The position numbers were made by a program, and so were the translations under genes. The notes beneath the pieces were generated by a model that did not search any database, was not told the origin of the DNA, and worked only from the letters and a program-made list of their open reading frames with translations. From Nitrospirota bacterium (GTDB lineage: Bacteria > Nitrospirota > Nitrospiria > Nitrospirales > UBA8639), in assembly GCA_003233615.1 (NCBI GenBank), contig QIMB01000477.1:1-39803 (forward strand): a stretch of 39,803 bases of DNA. Direction: 5' to 3'. Below are positions 1 to 8,826 of this stretch, piece after piece (position 1 is the stretch's first letter; each line of letters opens with the position of its first letter).

Positions 1-108
1 CTTTGCTTCTTCTCCCCAAGGCAAAGCACCAGCTTGCGAATAAACAGAATACCGTGAGAAATCATAAGAAACTGCCGTATCATCGTATTGCTTAATCCGA
101 TTTGCCAC
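1..108 (-). CDS. Possible 5' end of a leftward gene, cut by window edge
   Basis: A 36-codon open frame begins at a GTG (108) and runs off the left end. A G-rich stretch (GGGGACGGA) lies directly before the GTG and could serve as a ribosome binding site. The translation (starting ANRIKQYDDTAVSYDF) is not low complexity and reads like the beginning of a soluble protein. I do not recognise the family. It could equally be a fortuitous frame, because too little is inside the window to judge. Confidence 0.25.
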   Translation of the reverse strand, partial: MANRIKQYDDTAVSYDFSRYSVYSQAGALPWGEEAK

Positions 109-495
109 TCCGTCCCCGCCTAGTTAGTCATCCATGAAGTACCGCCCTCGAGGAATTGGCGATGTACCCAGCCGAGATAGCCCTTTCATCGTTTAAAAAT
201 ACAACAAAAAGCTCCCGCCTATTTATCATAAAAGCAAAAACAAAAAATAACCCCCTGCAACTTACTGAGTCACAGTGGGTTAAACATCACTCCCTGACAC
301 AAAAAAACCCAAACTTTTACATACTTATTTATGGGGGAATGAATTATAAGAAGAGTGAGAGAAGTGCAATTATCTTTTGAATGTTAATAGGGCAGCGTCC
401 TCTATTATCCGGAGAGATGTTGGCGTTATAAGGCAAAGTGGAAAGTTAACGTGAAGACCATTAGGAATCCAAGGCTGATTATCACCAGACTTTTT
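109..495. other. AT-rich intergenic stretch without recognisable gene
   Basis: About 390 bases between the possible partial gene and the cysC stop codon. The open frames here are A-rich, low-complexity and match nothing I recognise. No RNA gene, strong promoter or clear terminator hairpin was found by eye. Confidence 0.4.
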
Positions 496-1080
496 TTATC
501 CCAAGAGAGTTTCATTTTTTTCTTTCTCATCGGCTTCTGTCTGATCCGGCTCAGGCAGATAGCCAAGATCTTCCAACATCCTGATTATTTTCTTCACGCC
601 TTCTTCGGGGGTTTCCTTATCAGTCTCAACAAGAACTTCCGGATGAGGCGGCTCTTCGTAAGGAGCGGATACTCCCGTAAAGGTCTCTATCTCTCCAGCT
701 ATAGCTTTCCGATACAATCCCTTTTTATCCCTCTTCCGGCAGACCTCCAAGGGGCATTTCACAAATACTTCCACGAAAGGGCCTACCTCTCTCCTGACAC
801 GGGCTCTTATCTTCCGGTAAGGGGAGACAAAAGAAGCTAATACGGTTATCCCATTGCCGGTCAGTAGCTTGGCCACAAAGGTGACCCTTTCTATGTTCTT
901 ATTTCTGTCTTCCTCTGAGAAACCAAGGTCACGGGAGAGGCTTTTTCTCACTATATCTCCATCTAACCTCTCCAGCTTCAGGCCCCTTTTCTTTAACTCC
1001 TCAGCAGTCAGGTCGGCTAAGGTAGTTTTCCCCGAGGCTGACAGGCCAGTGAACCAAAGGGTGAATCCTTTCCCTCTCAT
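496..1080 (-). CDS. cysC: Adenylylsulfate (APS) kinase
   Basis: Phosphorylates adenosine 5'-phosphosulfate with ATP to give PAPS, the sulfate donor for sulfotransferases and reductive sulfate assimilation; cytosolic. The 194-residue length fits a stand-alone CysC. The P-loop GLSASGKTT lies near residues 13-21, followed by the family segments DGD-x-R (about 41-45) and DLGFS-x-x-DR (about 51-59). An AGGGG ribosome binding site precedes the ATG. The stop codon of the upstream phosphodiesterase fragment is 5 bases before this start, an old operon arrangement. The last 20 residues are charged and variable, which is normal. It appears intact. PAPS from this enzyme could feed the sulfotransferase at 14985-15731, although the two genes are not linked. 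Confidence 0.93.
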   Translation of the reverse strand: MRGKGFTLWFTGLSASGKTTLADLTAEELKKRGLKLERLDGDIVRKSLSRDLGFSEEDRNKNIERVTFVAKLLTGNGITVLASFVSPYRKIRARVRREVGPFVEVFVKCPLEVCRKRDKKGLYRKAIAGEIETFTGVSAPYEEPPHPEVLVETDKETPEEGVKKIIRMLEDLGYLPEPDQTEADEKEKNETLLG

Positions 1081-1085
1081 ATCTC

Positions 1086-1391
1086 TTATCCCCTCATATC
1101 CGCCGGGACTGACACCCCCATAAGGTGCAGTATAGTTGGAGCAATCTTATAGAGACTTAGGTTAATCCTGCCATATCTCTTCTTAGGGTCATAGAGCAGG
1201 AATACTCCCTCCGGGGAGTGAACAGCATCATCCGGACCAGTATCATTCCCGCTCAGGAAGAGAGTCTGATACCCGACGGTTCCGGCTGAGCGGTAGTTGA
1301 GACAATCTAAATAAATCATGAGGACAGAGACCCTGTCCTGGCGGTGGCCCGGCAGTTTACTATATAAAATCCATTCCCATATATTCCCTTA
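1086..1391 (-). pseudogene. C-terminal remnant of alkaline-phosphatase-superfamily phosphodiesterase
   Basis: Only the end of a type I phosphodiesterase/nucleotide pyrophosphatase-like protein remains. It carries the conserved tail GTVGYQTLFLSG...DDAVHSPEGVFLLYDP and the typical ending IAPTILHLMGV-VPADMRG. The open frame can be followed back past the ATG at 1319 to a stop near 1392, and no metal-binding N-terminal half is found upstream. The natural stop is retained just before cysC, as in intact operons of this type. I infer a truncated, nonfunctional remnant. The family assignment rests on motif recall. Confidence 0.6.
1322..1340. repeat. Small inverted repeat (7-bp stem)
   Basis: AGGACAG and CTGTCCT are separated by 5 bases inside the phosphodiesterase remnant. 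The arms resemble the GGGACAG-type ends of the REP-like palindrome near 39.65 kb, so this may be a relic of the same kind of element. There is no T-run, so it is not a good terminator. Confidence 0.35.
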
Positions 1392-1483
1392 AACCCATAG
1401 GGATTTTTATGCTACCATAAAGAAAAGACCCTTTAATTTAACTCCTTTCTCAAAAGAAAGGGTGTAATCGTTATCCCCCCCTA

Positions 1484-2115
1484 CTAAATTACTACATTTC
1501 CGGAATCTCTTTCTTGCTCTCCTAGTATCCAGGCAATTGTTTCCTCACACGCCCCATACATGCCCGCAACCGGAATCTCATAAAAATGCCTTGCCCACTT
1601 TAAGCGAAGCTGTCCAGGCTCTAATGTTAAACCATTAGTTCGTCTAGACAGCATGGCAAAATATGGCAAACCGGGCTCCGGCGGCATTACCTGCGCATTT
1701 GGCATCTCTACACCGTAGGGCAATAATTGTTCAATGTGGCGTTGCGTGTTCTCGATTGTTTTCTTGCTTTCACCAGGAAACCCAAGAATAAAGCTCAGGT
1801 GAATCCCAATATTGTGCCGGCTAAGAATTTGTGCCGCCTTTAGATTTTGGTTAGTGTTGCTGCCCTTGTTCGTTTCGAGCAGAAAGCTATCATTCCCGCT
1901 CCCTGCGCTGAGGAAAACCCGTTTGCAGCTGACTTGAGAAAGAAGCTCTGCAGTGTATTCCGATACTTCATCAGCTCGAATGTAGAAGTAAAAATCACAA
2001 GCAACGAAGGCAGGTCTACTGGAAACAAACTCCTTAAGCCAAGAAATATTGATAGTAATGCTGTCTGATACTTCCCAAATTAAATCTGCCCAAAAATTTG
2101 TCCAGACCGAAGGTT
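1484..2115 (-). pseudogene. Truncated B12-binding-type radical SAM protein (C-terminal part)
   Basis: Reading leftward from a stop near 2115, the frame stays open to 1484 and encodes the second half of a radical SAM protein of the cobalamin-binding/MiaB-like architecture. Landmarks are a barrel segment FLSAGSGNDS (usually ...ESGSD), KGSNTNQNLKAA, and FILGFPGES-KKTIENT, which matches the family signature of a hydrophobic strand followed by GFPGET. The N-terminal half with the CxxxCxxC cluster motif is missing. The open frame ends within about 45 bases of an IS3-family transposase remnant, so I infer truncation by the insertion. A TTG at 1723 can give a shorter frame, but the clear homology continues upstream of it. 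Confidence 0.65.
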
Positions 2116-2159
2116 AGTTTTGTGCTATAATATACTGGTATAATGAGTAGGGACAGATG

Positions 2160-2330
2160 TCACAAACCCAGAGAACTATGCGGACGATGACGGTTATAGT
2201 CACCCCGCCACTGTTTTATCTTATCACGAGCATCGGCCAATGACAAGGTCCCATTTTGCATTTAAACACTCGGCTCATAATTTGCCATTTAAAGACTCTA
2301 TAAATGCATACTTCGGTATTGAGCAACGGG
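2160..2330 (-). pseudogene. IS3-family transposase OrfB remnant (C-terminal end)
   Basis: The last 25 codons read SLADARDKIKQWRGDYN followed by RHRPHSSLGL and a stop, the hallmark ending of IS3-family DDE transposases. Upstream, in a neighbouring frame, comes AFIESLNGKL, an in-frame TGA, then AECLNAKWDL, which is the preceding catalytic-core segment. One stop codon and one frameshift therefore separate the two pieces, and no complete orfA/orfB is present. It marks the left border of the biosynthetic cluster and probably the event that truncated the neighbouring radical SAM gene. Confidence 0.8.
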
Positions 2331-2445
2331 GGGGATAATAGTTGACGTCCATCACTGGAGCTTTTGTTCAATAACATCAGCCAGTGTATTAACTTTTCAA
2401 AGAGCAATTATTGAAATTATTGTCTCGCTATGGTCCTACGGTCGC

Positions 2446-2474
2446 TTGACAAACGCAAGGTTTCGCTCTATATT
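2446..2474 (+). promoter_or_regulatory. Sigma-70-type promoter for the diaminopropionate arm
   Basis: A perfect -35 box TTGACA (2446-2451), a 17-base spacer and a near-perfect -10 box TATATT (2469-2474) lie 80 bases before the first gene of the rightward operon. Transcription should start near 2481 and leave a leader of roughly 75 bases. It is the best-matching promoter in the window by eye. Confidence 0.7.
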
Positions 2475-2524
2475 GCGAACAAGTGTGAATAAACCTCTTT
2501 GGCTAAAATAACGATCCATAGCAT

Positions 2525-2544
2525 TATATCCACATTGGGATATA
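2525..2544 (+). promoter_or_regulatory. Leader hairpin just before sbnA-like start
   Basis: TATATCC and GGATATA form a 7-bp stem with a 6-base loop, ending 10 bases before the ATG at 2555. The leader lacks a clear Shine-Dalgarno motif, so the hairpin could influence initiation. This is a structural inference from base pairing only. Confidence 0.35.
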
Positions 2545-2554
2545 TCTATTTACT

Positions 2555-3583
2555 ATGCGTAACGATGAGATAGAGTCTGTTCAATTGAATAGTAGCTACA
2601 TAGCAAACATTTTGGAGGCTATTGGCAATACACCTCTAATAGCCCTTCAAAAGTTCTTACCTGATATAGAATTCTTTCTTTATGGCAAGCTGGAAGGCAT
2701 AAATCCAGGAGGAAGTGCAAAGGATAGATCGGCATTCAGTATGCTTCAACATGCAATTCGTTCAGGAGTTATAAAGAAAGGATCCATAGTCATTGAATCG
2801 AGTTCCGGTAATTTGGCAATAGGTTTAGCCCAAGCATGCTGCTATATGGACCTGAAACTTGTTTGCGTTGTGGACACTAAGATAACAATGCAGAATATTA
2901 ATATCCTTCGTGCATTCGGCGCAAAAGTTATAACTGTGTCTGAGCCAGATCCACACACCGGTGATTTTCTTCAAGCCAGGATTAAACGCGTGCAACAGTT
3001 GCTGCTAGAAATTCCGGGCAGCTTTTGGCCTAATCAGTATGCCAACTATCACAATGCATATGCGCATATCATCACAATGAAAGAAATAGCAGAATCGCTT
3101 AACTATAATGTGAATTATCTAATATGTTCCACAAGCACATGTGGAACTCTCCGTGGATGTTTTCAGTACATAAAGGAACAAAAGCTTGATGTGAAAATCA
3201 TTGCGGTGGATGCGGTTGGAAGTGTTATTTTTGGAGGTGAAAAACGTGAACGCCTGCTTCCAGGCCATGGCAGCGCTAAAAAGCCAGAACTCTTGGATGG
3301 TGTTGAAGTTGACCATATTATTCATGTCAGTGATTTGGACTGTGTCATTGGATGCAGGCATCTTGTTGCTACAGAAGGTATTCTTGCAGGAGCATCATCT
3401 GGGGGCGTAGTTATTGCCACAAGTCGTTTGCGAGATTATTTCAAACCAAAGTCAAATTGTGTTGCCATTCTACCCGATCGTGGCGAGCGATATCTTGATA
3501 CTGTATACTCGGACAAATGGGTGAATAAGCAGTTTGGTGAAATCCCAACGATGGAAGATATTGTTGACTTGGATACAAGATGA
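2555..3583 (+). CDS. sbnA: N-(2-amino-2-carboxyethyl)-L-glutamate synthase (SbnA-like)
   Basis: A PLP enzyme of the cysteine synthase/OAS sulfhydrylase fold. In the SbnA branch it joins O-phospho-L-serine and L-glutamate to give N-(1-amino-1-carboxy-2-ethyl)-glutamate, the first step to L-2,3-diaminopropionate. Seen in the sequence: the N-terminal IGNTPL motif, the PLP lysine in NPGGSAKDR (about residues 51-59), the substrate-loop SSSGNLAIGLAQ, the phosphate-binding STCGTLRG, and GASSGG near the C-terminus. The 342-residue length is typical. The assignment to SbnA rather than CysK rests on the directly overlapping SbnB-like partner (4-base overlap at 3580). It is the first gene of the rightward operon and presumably supplies diaminopropionate to the adenylation domains encoded at 17.5-25.5 kb. 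Confidence 0.88.
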   Translation: MRNDEIESVQLNSSYIANILEAIGNTPLIALQKFLPDIEFFLYGKLEGINPGGSAKDRSAFSMLQHAIRSGVIKKGSIVIESSSGNLAIGLAQACCYMDLKLVCVVDTKITMQNINILRAFGAKVITVSEPDPHTGDFLQARIKRVQQLLLEIPGSFWPNQYANYHNAYAHIITMKEIAESLNYNVNYLICSTSTCGTLRGCFQYIKEQKLDVKIIAVDAVGSVIFGGEKRERLLPGHGSAKKPELLDGVEVDHIIHVSDLDCVIGCRHLVATEGILAGASSGGVVIATSRLRDYFKPKSNCVAILPDRGERYLDTVYSDKWVNKQFGEIPTMEDIVDLDTR

Positions 3584-4623
3584 ACGATTCTGATATCATC
3601 CTGATAACTAGTGATAACATAAGGAAGACACTAAGAAACCAGGAAAATGTGGTTCTTGACACTGTCCGGAAGGCCTATGAGCTTCATCATTGTGGAAACT
3701 CAGTCTTACCGAACTCTGTGCTTCTACGTCTTCCGGGAAACGATGGGAATCGCGTGATAGGTCTTCCGGCTCAGATTGGCGGCGAGAAACCAGTTGTGGG
3801 AATGAAGTGGATTGCATCGTTCCCTCAGAATGTCCAGCGAGGATTAGATCGTGCATCTGCTGTTATCGTACTCAATGATCCTGATACCGGCCGTCCAAAA
3901 ACAATTCTAGAAGGCAGTGTGATCAGCTCTGTACGAACAGCCGCAAGTGCGGCCCTTGCGTCAAAATTGATAGCGAACGTGCAACAGGTTGATAGCTATG
4001 GTGTCATAGGATGTGGACGGATTAACTTCGAAATCGTGCATTTCCTACTAGCTGTACACTCTGATCTCCACACACTAGTACTATATGATAGAGAATCTGA
4101 ACACACATATACCTTTATGAAAAAATGCAATCGTATCTGGCCCAAACTAAAGATAGTAGTCTCAAAAACGCTAAAGGCTCTCGCCAAGCGTGTCCAGTTT
4201 GTTTCATTCGCAACCACAGCGTCCACTCCCCACGTATTTTCACGCACAATCTTTCATGACACATCTCTGATTCTCCACATATCCTTACGCGATCTGTCAC
4301 CCAAGATGATCTTGGAATGTGATAATGTGGTTGATGACATTGGACATGTCTGCCGCGAAAACACATCTGTTCATCTAGTAGAAAAAATGATAGGCTCCAG
4401 AGCATTCATTCGCTGTACGCTGGGAGATATAATACTTGGCAAGGCTAGTGCGAAATGCACTAACAAACGCACAACAGTTTTTAGCCCATTTGGACTTGGT
4501 GTACTGGATCTCGCGGTTGCTAAACTCGTCCTTGACTTTGCAATCGCATCTGGAGAATTCTGCCAGATAGGATCGTTTTTACCCTCCCCCTGGACAGAAG
4601 ATCTCCAAAAGGGAATAAATTAA
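3580..4623 (+). CDS. sbnB: N-(2-amino-2-carboxyethyl)-L-glutamate dehydrogenase (SbnB-like)
   Basis: An ornithine cyclodeaminase/mu-crystallin-family NAD enzyme. SbnB oxidatively splits the SbnA product into L-2,3-diaminopropionate and 2-oxoglutarate. Seen in the sequence: the substrate-side segment VVGMKWIASFPQN (about 70-82), SSVRTAASAALASKLIA (about 111-127), and the dinucleotide-binding YGVIGCGRIN (about 139-148). The 347-residue length agrees with the family. Its ATG overlaps the sbnA-like stop, so the two are translationally coupled. The pairing is a strong diagnostic for diaminopropionate synthesis, as in staphyloferrin B, zwittermicin A and viomycin-type clusters. Confidence 0.88.
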   Translation: MNDSDIILITSDNIRKTLRNQENVVLDTVRKAYELHHCGNSVLPNSVLLRLPGNDGNRVIGLPAQIGGEKPVVGMKWIASFPQNVQRGLDRASAVIVLNDPDTGRPKTILEGSVISSVRTAASAALASKLIANVQQVDSYGVIGCGRINFEIVHFLLAVHSDLHTLVLYDRESEHTYTFMKKCNRIWPKLKIVVSKTLKALAKRVQFVSFATTASTPHVFSRTIFHDTSLILHISLRDLSPKMILECDNVVDDIGHVCRENTSVHLVEKMIGSRAFIRCTLGDIILGKASAKCTNKRTTVFSPFGLGVLDLAVAKLVLDFAIASGEFCQIGSFLPSPWTEDLQKGIN

Positions 4624-4624
4624 G

Positions 4625-5821
4625 ATGCAATTGCCTGCTTCAATCAAGTCAAACATTCATAGTGACAATGCGGGGGAAAATTTCCGTATGTTCATTTTGG
4701 ATGAAGCAGCCCAACAGAAAGAGCTTCAAGGATTTGACATCATTCGGCTAACCCTTGGGAAATCGGACCTGCCTCTCCATGACGATATTACGAACGCAAT
4801 TGTCAAAACAACAAAAGATGCTTATAGGAATAACTTGGTTTTCCCAGAAGGACTTCCAGAATTGCGAAATGCCTTGAGTTGTTACTACTCCGAGTTGGTG
4901 GGGACGACCATCCCTTATGAGCGTATCATCATAGACGCCGGAACGAGTTCCTTGTATCCAAGCCTGTTTCAACTCATTCTAAAAACAGGGAGTGAAGTAC
5001 TGCTACCTCTACCGTACTATCCCCTGTATCGTATCTCATCCCTACTTGCTGGAACTACCATACGCCACTATCGCATTAATACAGATACAATGCAAATTGA
5101 CATGGAGTCTTACGAGGCGAATCTCAACAACAAGACTCGGATCGTAGTCGTTAACTCACCGGGAAATCCTCTAGGAAATATTATCACCAGAGAAGAGATC
5201 TCTCGTATGCTAGAGATATTACCAGAACAGGCATACTTGGTGTTTGATGAAATATATGAAAATACCATGTTTGAGGAACAACCGAGCATTGCCCCAATGT
5301 TGCTTTCGCAAATAGATCGGTTACGCAATCGGATAATCGTTACAAACTCCTTTTCCAAAGGATATCGAATGTACACAAAAAGGGTTGGCTGGTGTATTTT
5401 GCCCGATCATATAGTCAATGCAATGAGAATTATCCTGCACCACACCCGATTAACAGTCGACCCAGCTGTTCAATATGCAGCGGTAGAGGCACTAAAGCAC
5501 CCCGAAGAAATCCAGTATCTTAGAGAAGTCCATCTTAGACGCTGGAGATATGCCAAACATGTGCTATCAGCAATACCTCACATTCGTTTATTTTCATCGT
5601 CAGGTGGTTTCTACTGCACGATTGACTGCAGGGAGTTCATGAAGGCTTACACTATTAGCAACTGTCTGAACCTTGCGCTGGACTTGCTAGATAAAACCGG
5701 GGTAGCAACCGTTCCAGGAGAAGACTTTGGCTTGCCCGGAACTCTCAGAATTTCATTCACTTCGTCGCGATTCAATGAAGCTATGAATAAACTAGTTCAT
5801 TACTTTGCGAGAGACTTATAA
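4625..5821 (+). CDS. Class I/II PLP aminotransferase
   Basis: A fold-type I aminotransferase of the aspartate aminotransferase superfamily, 398 residues. The canonical landmarks are present: NSPGNPLG (about 177-184) holding the Asn that contacts PLP, VFDEIY with the PLP-N1 Asp (D208), and the Schiff-base lysine in NSFSKGYR (K245). The usual arginine-bearing segment after the lysine is altered to KRVGW. It starts 1 base after the sbnB-like stop, so it belongs to the same operon. The substrate cannot be read from the sequence. In context it could transaminate a keto precursor, or a beta-keto intermediate made by the KS module, giving an amine. Either role is inference. Confidence 0.8.
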   Translation: MQLPASIKSNIHSDNAGENFRMFILDEAAQQKELQGFDIIRLTLGKSDLPLHDDITNAIVKTTKDAYRNNLVFPEGLPELRNALSCYYSELVGTTIPYERIIIDAGTSSLYPSLFQLILKTGSEVLLPLPYYPLYRISSLLAGTTIRHYRINTDTMQIDMESYEANLNNKTRIVVVNSPGNPLGNIITREEISRMLEILPEQAYLVFDEIYENTMFEEQPSIAPMLLSQIDRLRNRIIVTNSFSKGYRMYTKRVGWCILPDHIVNAMRIILHHTRLTVDPAVQYAAVEALKHPEEIQYLREVHLRRWRYAKHVLSAIPHIRLFSSSGGFYCTIDCREFMKAYTISNCLNLALDLLDKTGVATVPGEDFGLPGTLRISFTSSRFNEAMNKLVHYFARDL

Positions 5822-5823
5822 AA

Positions 5824-6636
5824 ATGGCTGCTACATGTGGAGAAAACAGTTGCTCAACTAATAAGCCGTCTGATCTGACACCGAAATTGGAGGTAGATGT
5901 TATATTTGCTTGCCCCAATGAGATGGACACTGAGACAACAGAATGTCTATTCAGCGTTCTAGACGAATCAGAAAAACAGCGTTTAAAACTGTTTAGGGAT
6001 TCGAGTGCACAACGCCAATATCTTGTTGCCCATGTTCTACTTAGAGCTGGCCTCTCTGCGCGATATCCAGTTGAACCGTCGACATGGAAGTTTGCAAAAA
6101 CACACTCTGGACAACCTTACGTAAGCCATCCAGATAAACTGCCCAATCTTTCGTTTAGTCTCTCCCATACTGGTTCACTCGTAGCCTGCGCATTCACCCA
6201 AAAAGTCAGAATAGGGATAGATATTGAAAAAATCGACACTATTGTCGATATCCACGACCTTGCGCCACACATATTATCTAATTTTGAGTACACGTGGTGG
6301 CAAAGAGAGCCTACCAACAACCAAACGCGCCGTTTCTACCAACTGTGGACGATTAAAGAGTCATTGCTCAAGGCCCTTGGCTACGGCCTGGCAGTGGCAC
6401 CGTCGCAACTTTGCATCCAGCTACAAGATAAGGCTGCTCCCAAACTCTTAGATTTGCCCCAGGAATTAGGGTCTTGTGAGCATTGGGCTTTTCATCTGAT
6501 TCAACCAACTGGTTTTCACATCAATGCACTGGCCGTAAATGTCTCTCCTGGAAACAGACTACATATCAATTATAGTTATATAACTATAAAAATGCTTCAT
6601 AGTATAGTTTGCGGTAAATGGTTCCAGCATACTTGA
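5824..6636 (+). CDS. 4'-phosphopantetheinyl transferase (Sfp type)
   Basis: Transfers the phosphopantetheine arm of CoA to the serine of carrier domains, which the three PCP/ACP domains encoded at 17.5-25.5 kb need. The 270-residue length and two-lobe layout fit Sfp. Seen in the sequence: FSLSHTGSLVACA (about 111-123), the magnesium-binding GIDIEKID (D133, E135), and WTIKESLLKALG (about 175-186) with the catalytic glutamate and lysine. It begins 2 bases after the aminotransferase stop and looks complete. A dedicated PPTase indicates that the cluster is largely self-sufficient and may be mobile. Confidence 0.9.
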   Translation: MAATCGENSCSTNKPSDLTPKLEVDVIFACPNEMDTETTECLFSVLDESEKQRLKLFRDSSAQRQYLVAHVLLRAGLSARYPVEPSTWKFAKTHSGQPYVSHPDKLPNLSFSLSHTGSLVACAFTQKVRIGIDIEKIDTIVDIHDLAPHILSNFEYTWWQREPTNNQTRRFYQLWTIKESLLKALGYGLAVAPSQLCIQLQDKAAPKLLDLPQELGSCEHWAFHLIQPTGFHINALAVNVSPGNRLHINYSYITIKMLHSIVCGKWFQHT

Positions 6637-6680
6637 AAATGACTCTATCTTAAGGGATTTGTGTAACCCATAGGGACATC

Positions 6681-8708
6681 ATGAATAATATATGGTTAAT
6701 ACCTGAGCACATGCAACGATTGTGGTTTGTATACTCTACGGCACAAAATAAAGGACTGCTTAATATCGGTGCCGATATTGTAATCAAAGGTAAGTATAAT
6801 TTGGAGGAACTGAGATCGGCATTTACCGCCGCTATTTACAGGCATGATGCATTCAGAACTCGATTCAATATTGGACCCTCAGGAGTAGAGTGCCAGCTGC
6901 TTGAGGAACCTATCATTAGATGGCAGATCGAGAATGTCAGTGCCTATTCAGGACAATCACACGAGTCATTTCACACATTAATCGCCGACAAAGAGAGTGC
7001 CCCTTTGCCTGTTGAAAAGGGATCCCCTATCCGTGGCACTCTATATCTATTTGGGAAGGGGCTAGCAGTTTTAGCTGTAACCGCTCATCATCTCGTTGCA
7101 GATGCTTGGACTATCCGTATCCTAATAGAAGATATGCTCCATGAGTGGCGACAGCTGCGAGGTGAGAGTCTGTTAAATCTTCCTCCGCAAGGTTCAATAT
7201 GCAGTATTTTGGCGCAGCCTAATGCGTACCGTATACCACAAGAAACAAGCGTTTTAGAATGCAGTCAGAAATCATCATTCACACTTCCATTGGATCATGT
7301 AGTCAGCCATGATAAACGTACTGGTAACGGCGCAGAAATTGTGATCACGCTTGACAAAAGGCTTTCTCAAAAACTACGTCAACTAGATAGAAAAAAAAAC
7401 CTGACACTCTTTGCAAAATTTACAGGATCATTTTTTCTTCACTTATCAGAAGTTTGCGCCACACAAACTGTAGAGGCGGGTATCTTGATAACTATCCGTA
7501 ATCTCCGCCACAATCAACGAACCGCAGGCTGTTTTGTTCACGCATCGCCCTTAGTAGTCACTATTCCTCTGGACGCGACCGCAATTCAAGTAATAGAAGA
7601 TGTCAACAAACAATTACAGAAGCTTCGGGGCCAAACACTACAGAACCATACTCTTGGAACGAAGCGATTTCCCATTATGATTTCCATGGTCAGGGATTCT
7701 TTAACACATCTAATTGGACCTGATGGTATTGGAATTCACTACGAGAGGCGCATTCGTACTCAAGCCGAGTGCGACTTACATGTATTCTTCTACCAACATA
7801 ATGAGAATGTGGATATCATTTTCAACTACGACTCAGATGTACTGAATGCTGATACTGTATCATCATGGGCAAAAGGCTATGTACAACTGCTTAACAAGAT
7901 ATGTCGATCTCCAATGATTCCCTTGAGAGATATAAGAACTGCTCAGAGAATTCATGCCTTGAAACAAGACCCTCCACATATCGATTGCAATCTTCAGCAC
8001 ATAGGTCTAGCTGCCTGGGAACTCGATATCGGTCTTCAGAGATTGGCAGCAGTTGGCATTTTCCAGCATGGAAAATCATGGGAAGATCATGAAACAGGAG
8101 TGGCAATGGCTCTTGCAGGATTACCCAAAGGATTGCAGTTGGAGGTAATTGCTCCTATGCATGCGAATGCACCTTGTGTTGGAGCTCTAACGCGAGATGG
8201 AGAGGGACCCTATCATTGTTGCTGGCGAGTGTCAAATGTTAACGACCTACTCTCTGCCATGACCCGATTATCCATCAAGCACACTGTGATTCGGCAAAAC
8301 GGAGAATCCGACTTGTTCCCATCTGAGAAAGTTACATTCGTTGTAATAGAAGGCTTCGTTTTAGTTGAATTCCTCGACCATGTGATACCAAACAGTAAAG
8401 GAAGGAAACAGAATGAAGACATGGTACGGATAGGTATCAAATCAGACAATATGACAAACGCCCGCCTATTTCTTCAACTCATGGGATATTGCCCATATGA
8501 AATGGCCGGACCAGATAGTACGATCGAATCCTGGGCAAAGACTGATGCTGGTCACATTATTTGCCTTGTTCCGGCAAACTCGCAGCAGGCATCTATGCTT
8601 GCTTGGGTTGATTATCCTAAAACTCCAGAACCAGCGTCTATATGTCGAAAATCCGGTAGCATTAAAATGAGCACTACATGGTGGGCCCGTTTACGACTTG
8701 GCAACTGA
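6681..8708 (+). CDS. Condensation domain fused to a methylmalonyl-CoA-epimerase-like VOC domain
   Basis: Residues 1-420 form an NRPS condensation domain with LIPEHMQRLWFVYS near the start and the active motif HHLVAD (H136, H137, D141). Residues 436-570 are unlike any usual NRPS partner: they match the vicinal oxygen chelate fold of methylmalonyl-CoA epimerase, starting at LQHIGLAAWELD. The four metal-ligand positions of that family are all filled: H440, Q486 in GLQLEV, H512 in GPYHCCWRV, and E563 in GFVLVEF. The spacings of 46, 26 and 51 residues are close to those of characterised epimerases. Residues 580-650 may be another partial VOC-like module. There is no carrier or adenylation domain. 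It lies 44 bases downstream of the PPTase. Possible roles are coupling or release by the C domain and epimerisation or another metal-dependent step on a bound intermediate; both are inferred. Confidence 0.82.
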   Translation: MNNIWLIPEHMQRLWFVYSTAQNKGLLNIGADIVIKGKYNLEELRSAFTAAIYRHDAFRTRFNIGPSGVECQLLEEPIIRWQIENVSAYSGQSHESFHTLIADKESAPLPVEKGSPIRGTLYLFGKGLAVLAVTAHHLVADAWTIRILIEDMLHEWRQLRGESLLNLPPQGSICSILAQPNAYRIPQETSVLECSQKSSFTLPLDHVVSHDKRTGNGAEIVITLDKRLSQKLRQLDRKKNLTLFAKFTGSFFLHLSEVCATQTVEAGILITIRNLRHNQRTAGCFVHASPLVVTIPLDATAIQVIEDVNKQLQKLRGQTLQNHTLGTKRFPIMISMVRDSLTHLIGPDGIGIHYERRIRTQAECDLHVFFYQHNENVDIIFNYDSDVLNADTVSSWAKGYVQLLNKICRSPMIPLRDIRTAQRIHALKQDPPHIDCNLQHIGLAAWELDIGLQRLAAVGIFQHGKSWEDHETGVAMALAGLPKGLQLEVIAPMHANAPCVGALTRDGEGPYHCCWRVSNVNDLLSAMTRLSIKHTVIRQNGESDLFPSEKVTFVVIEGFVLVEFLDHVIPNSKGRKQNEDMVRIGIKSDNMTNARLFLQLMGYCPYEMAGPDSTIESWAKTDAGHIICLVPANSQQASMLAWVDYPKTPEPASICRKSGSIKMSTTWWARLRLGN

Positions 8709-8773
8709 TTAGATGTTAAACCTTTTTGGATGTAGAGCAATCTTCTTTTTCGTGTCGTGATCAGCAGTATTCA

Positions 8774-8807
8774 TTTTAGTGGCACGGCATAATAGTGTTC
8801 ACTAAAA
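8774..8807. promoter_or_regulatory. Inverted repeat in leader of first radical SAM gene
   Basis: TTTTAGTG and CACTAAAA form an 8-bp inverted repeat separated by 18 bases, ending 19 bases before the ATG at 8827. It could be an operator or a leader stem-loop. The ribosome binding site AGGAAAGG follows it. The 118-base gap here is the largest within the rightward arm. Confidence 0.35.
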
Positions 8808-8826
8808 CTTAGGAAAGGTTCTGAAT

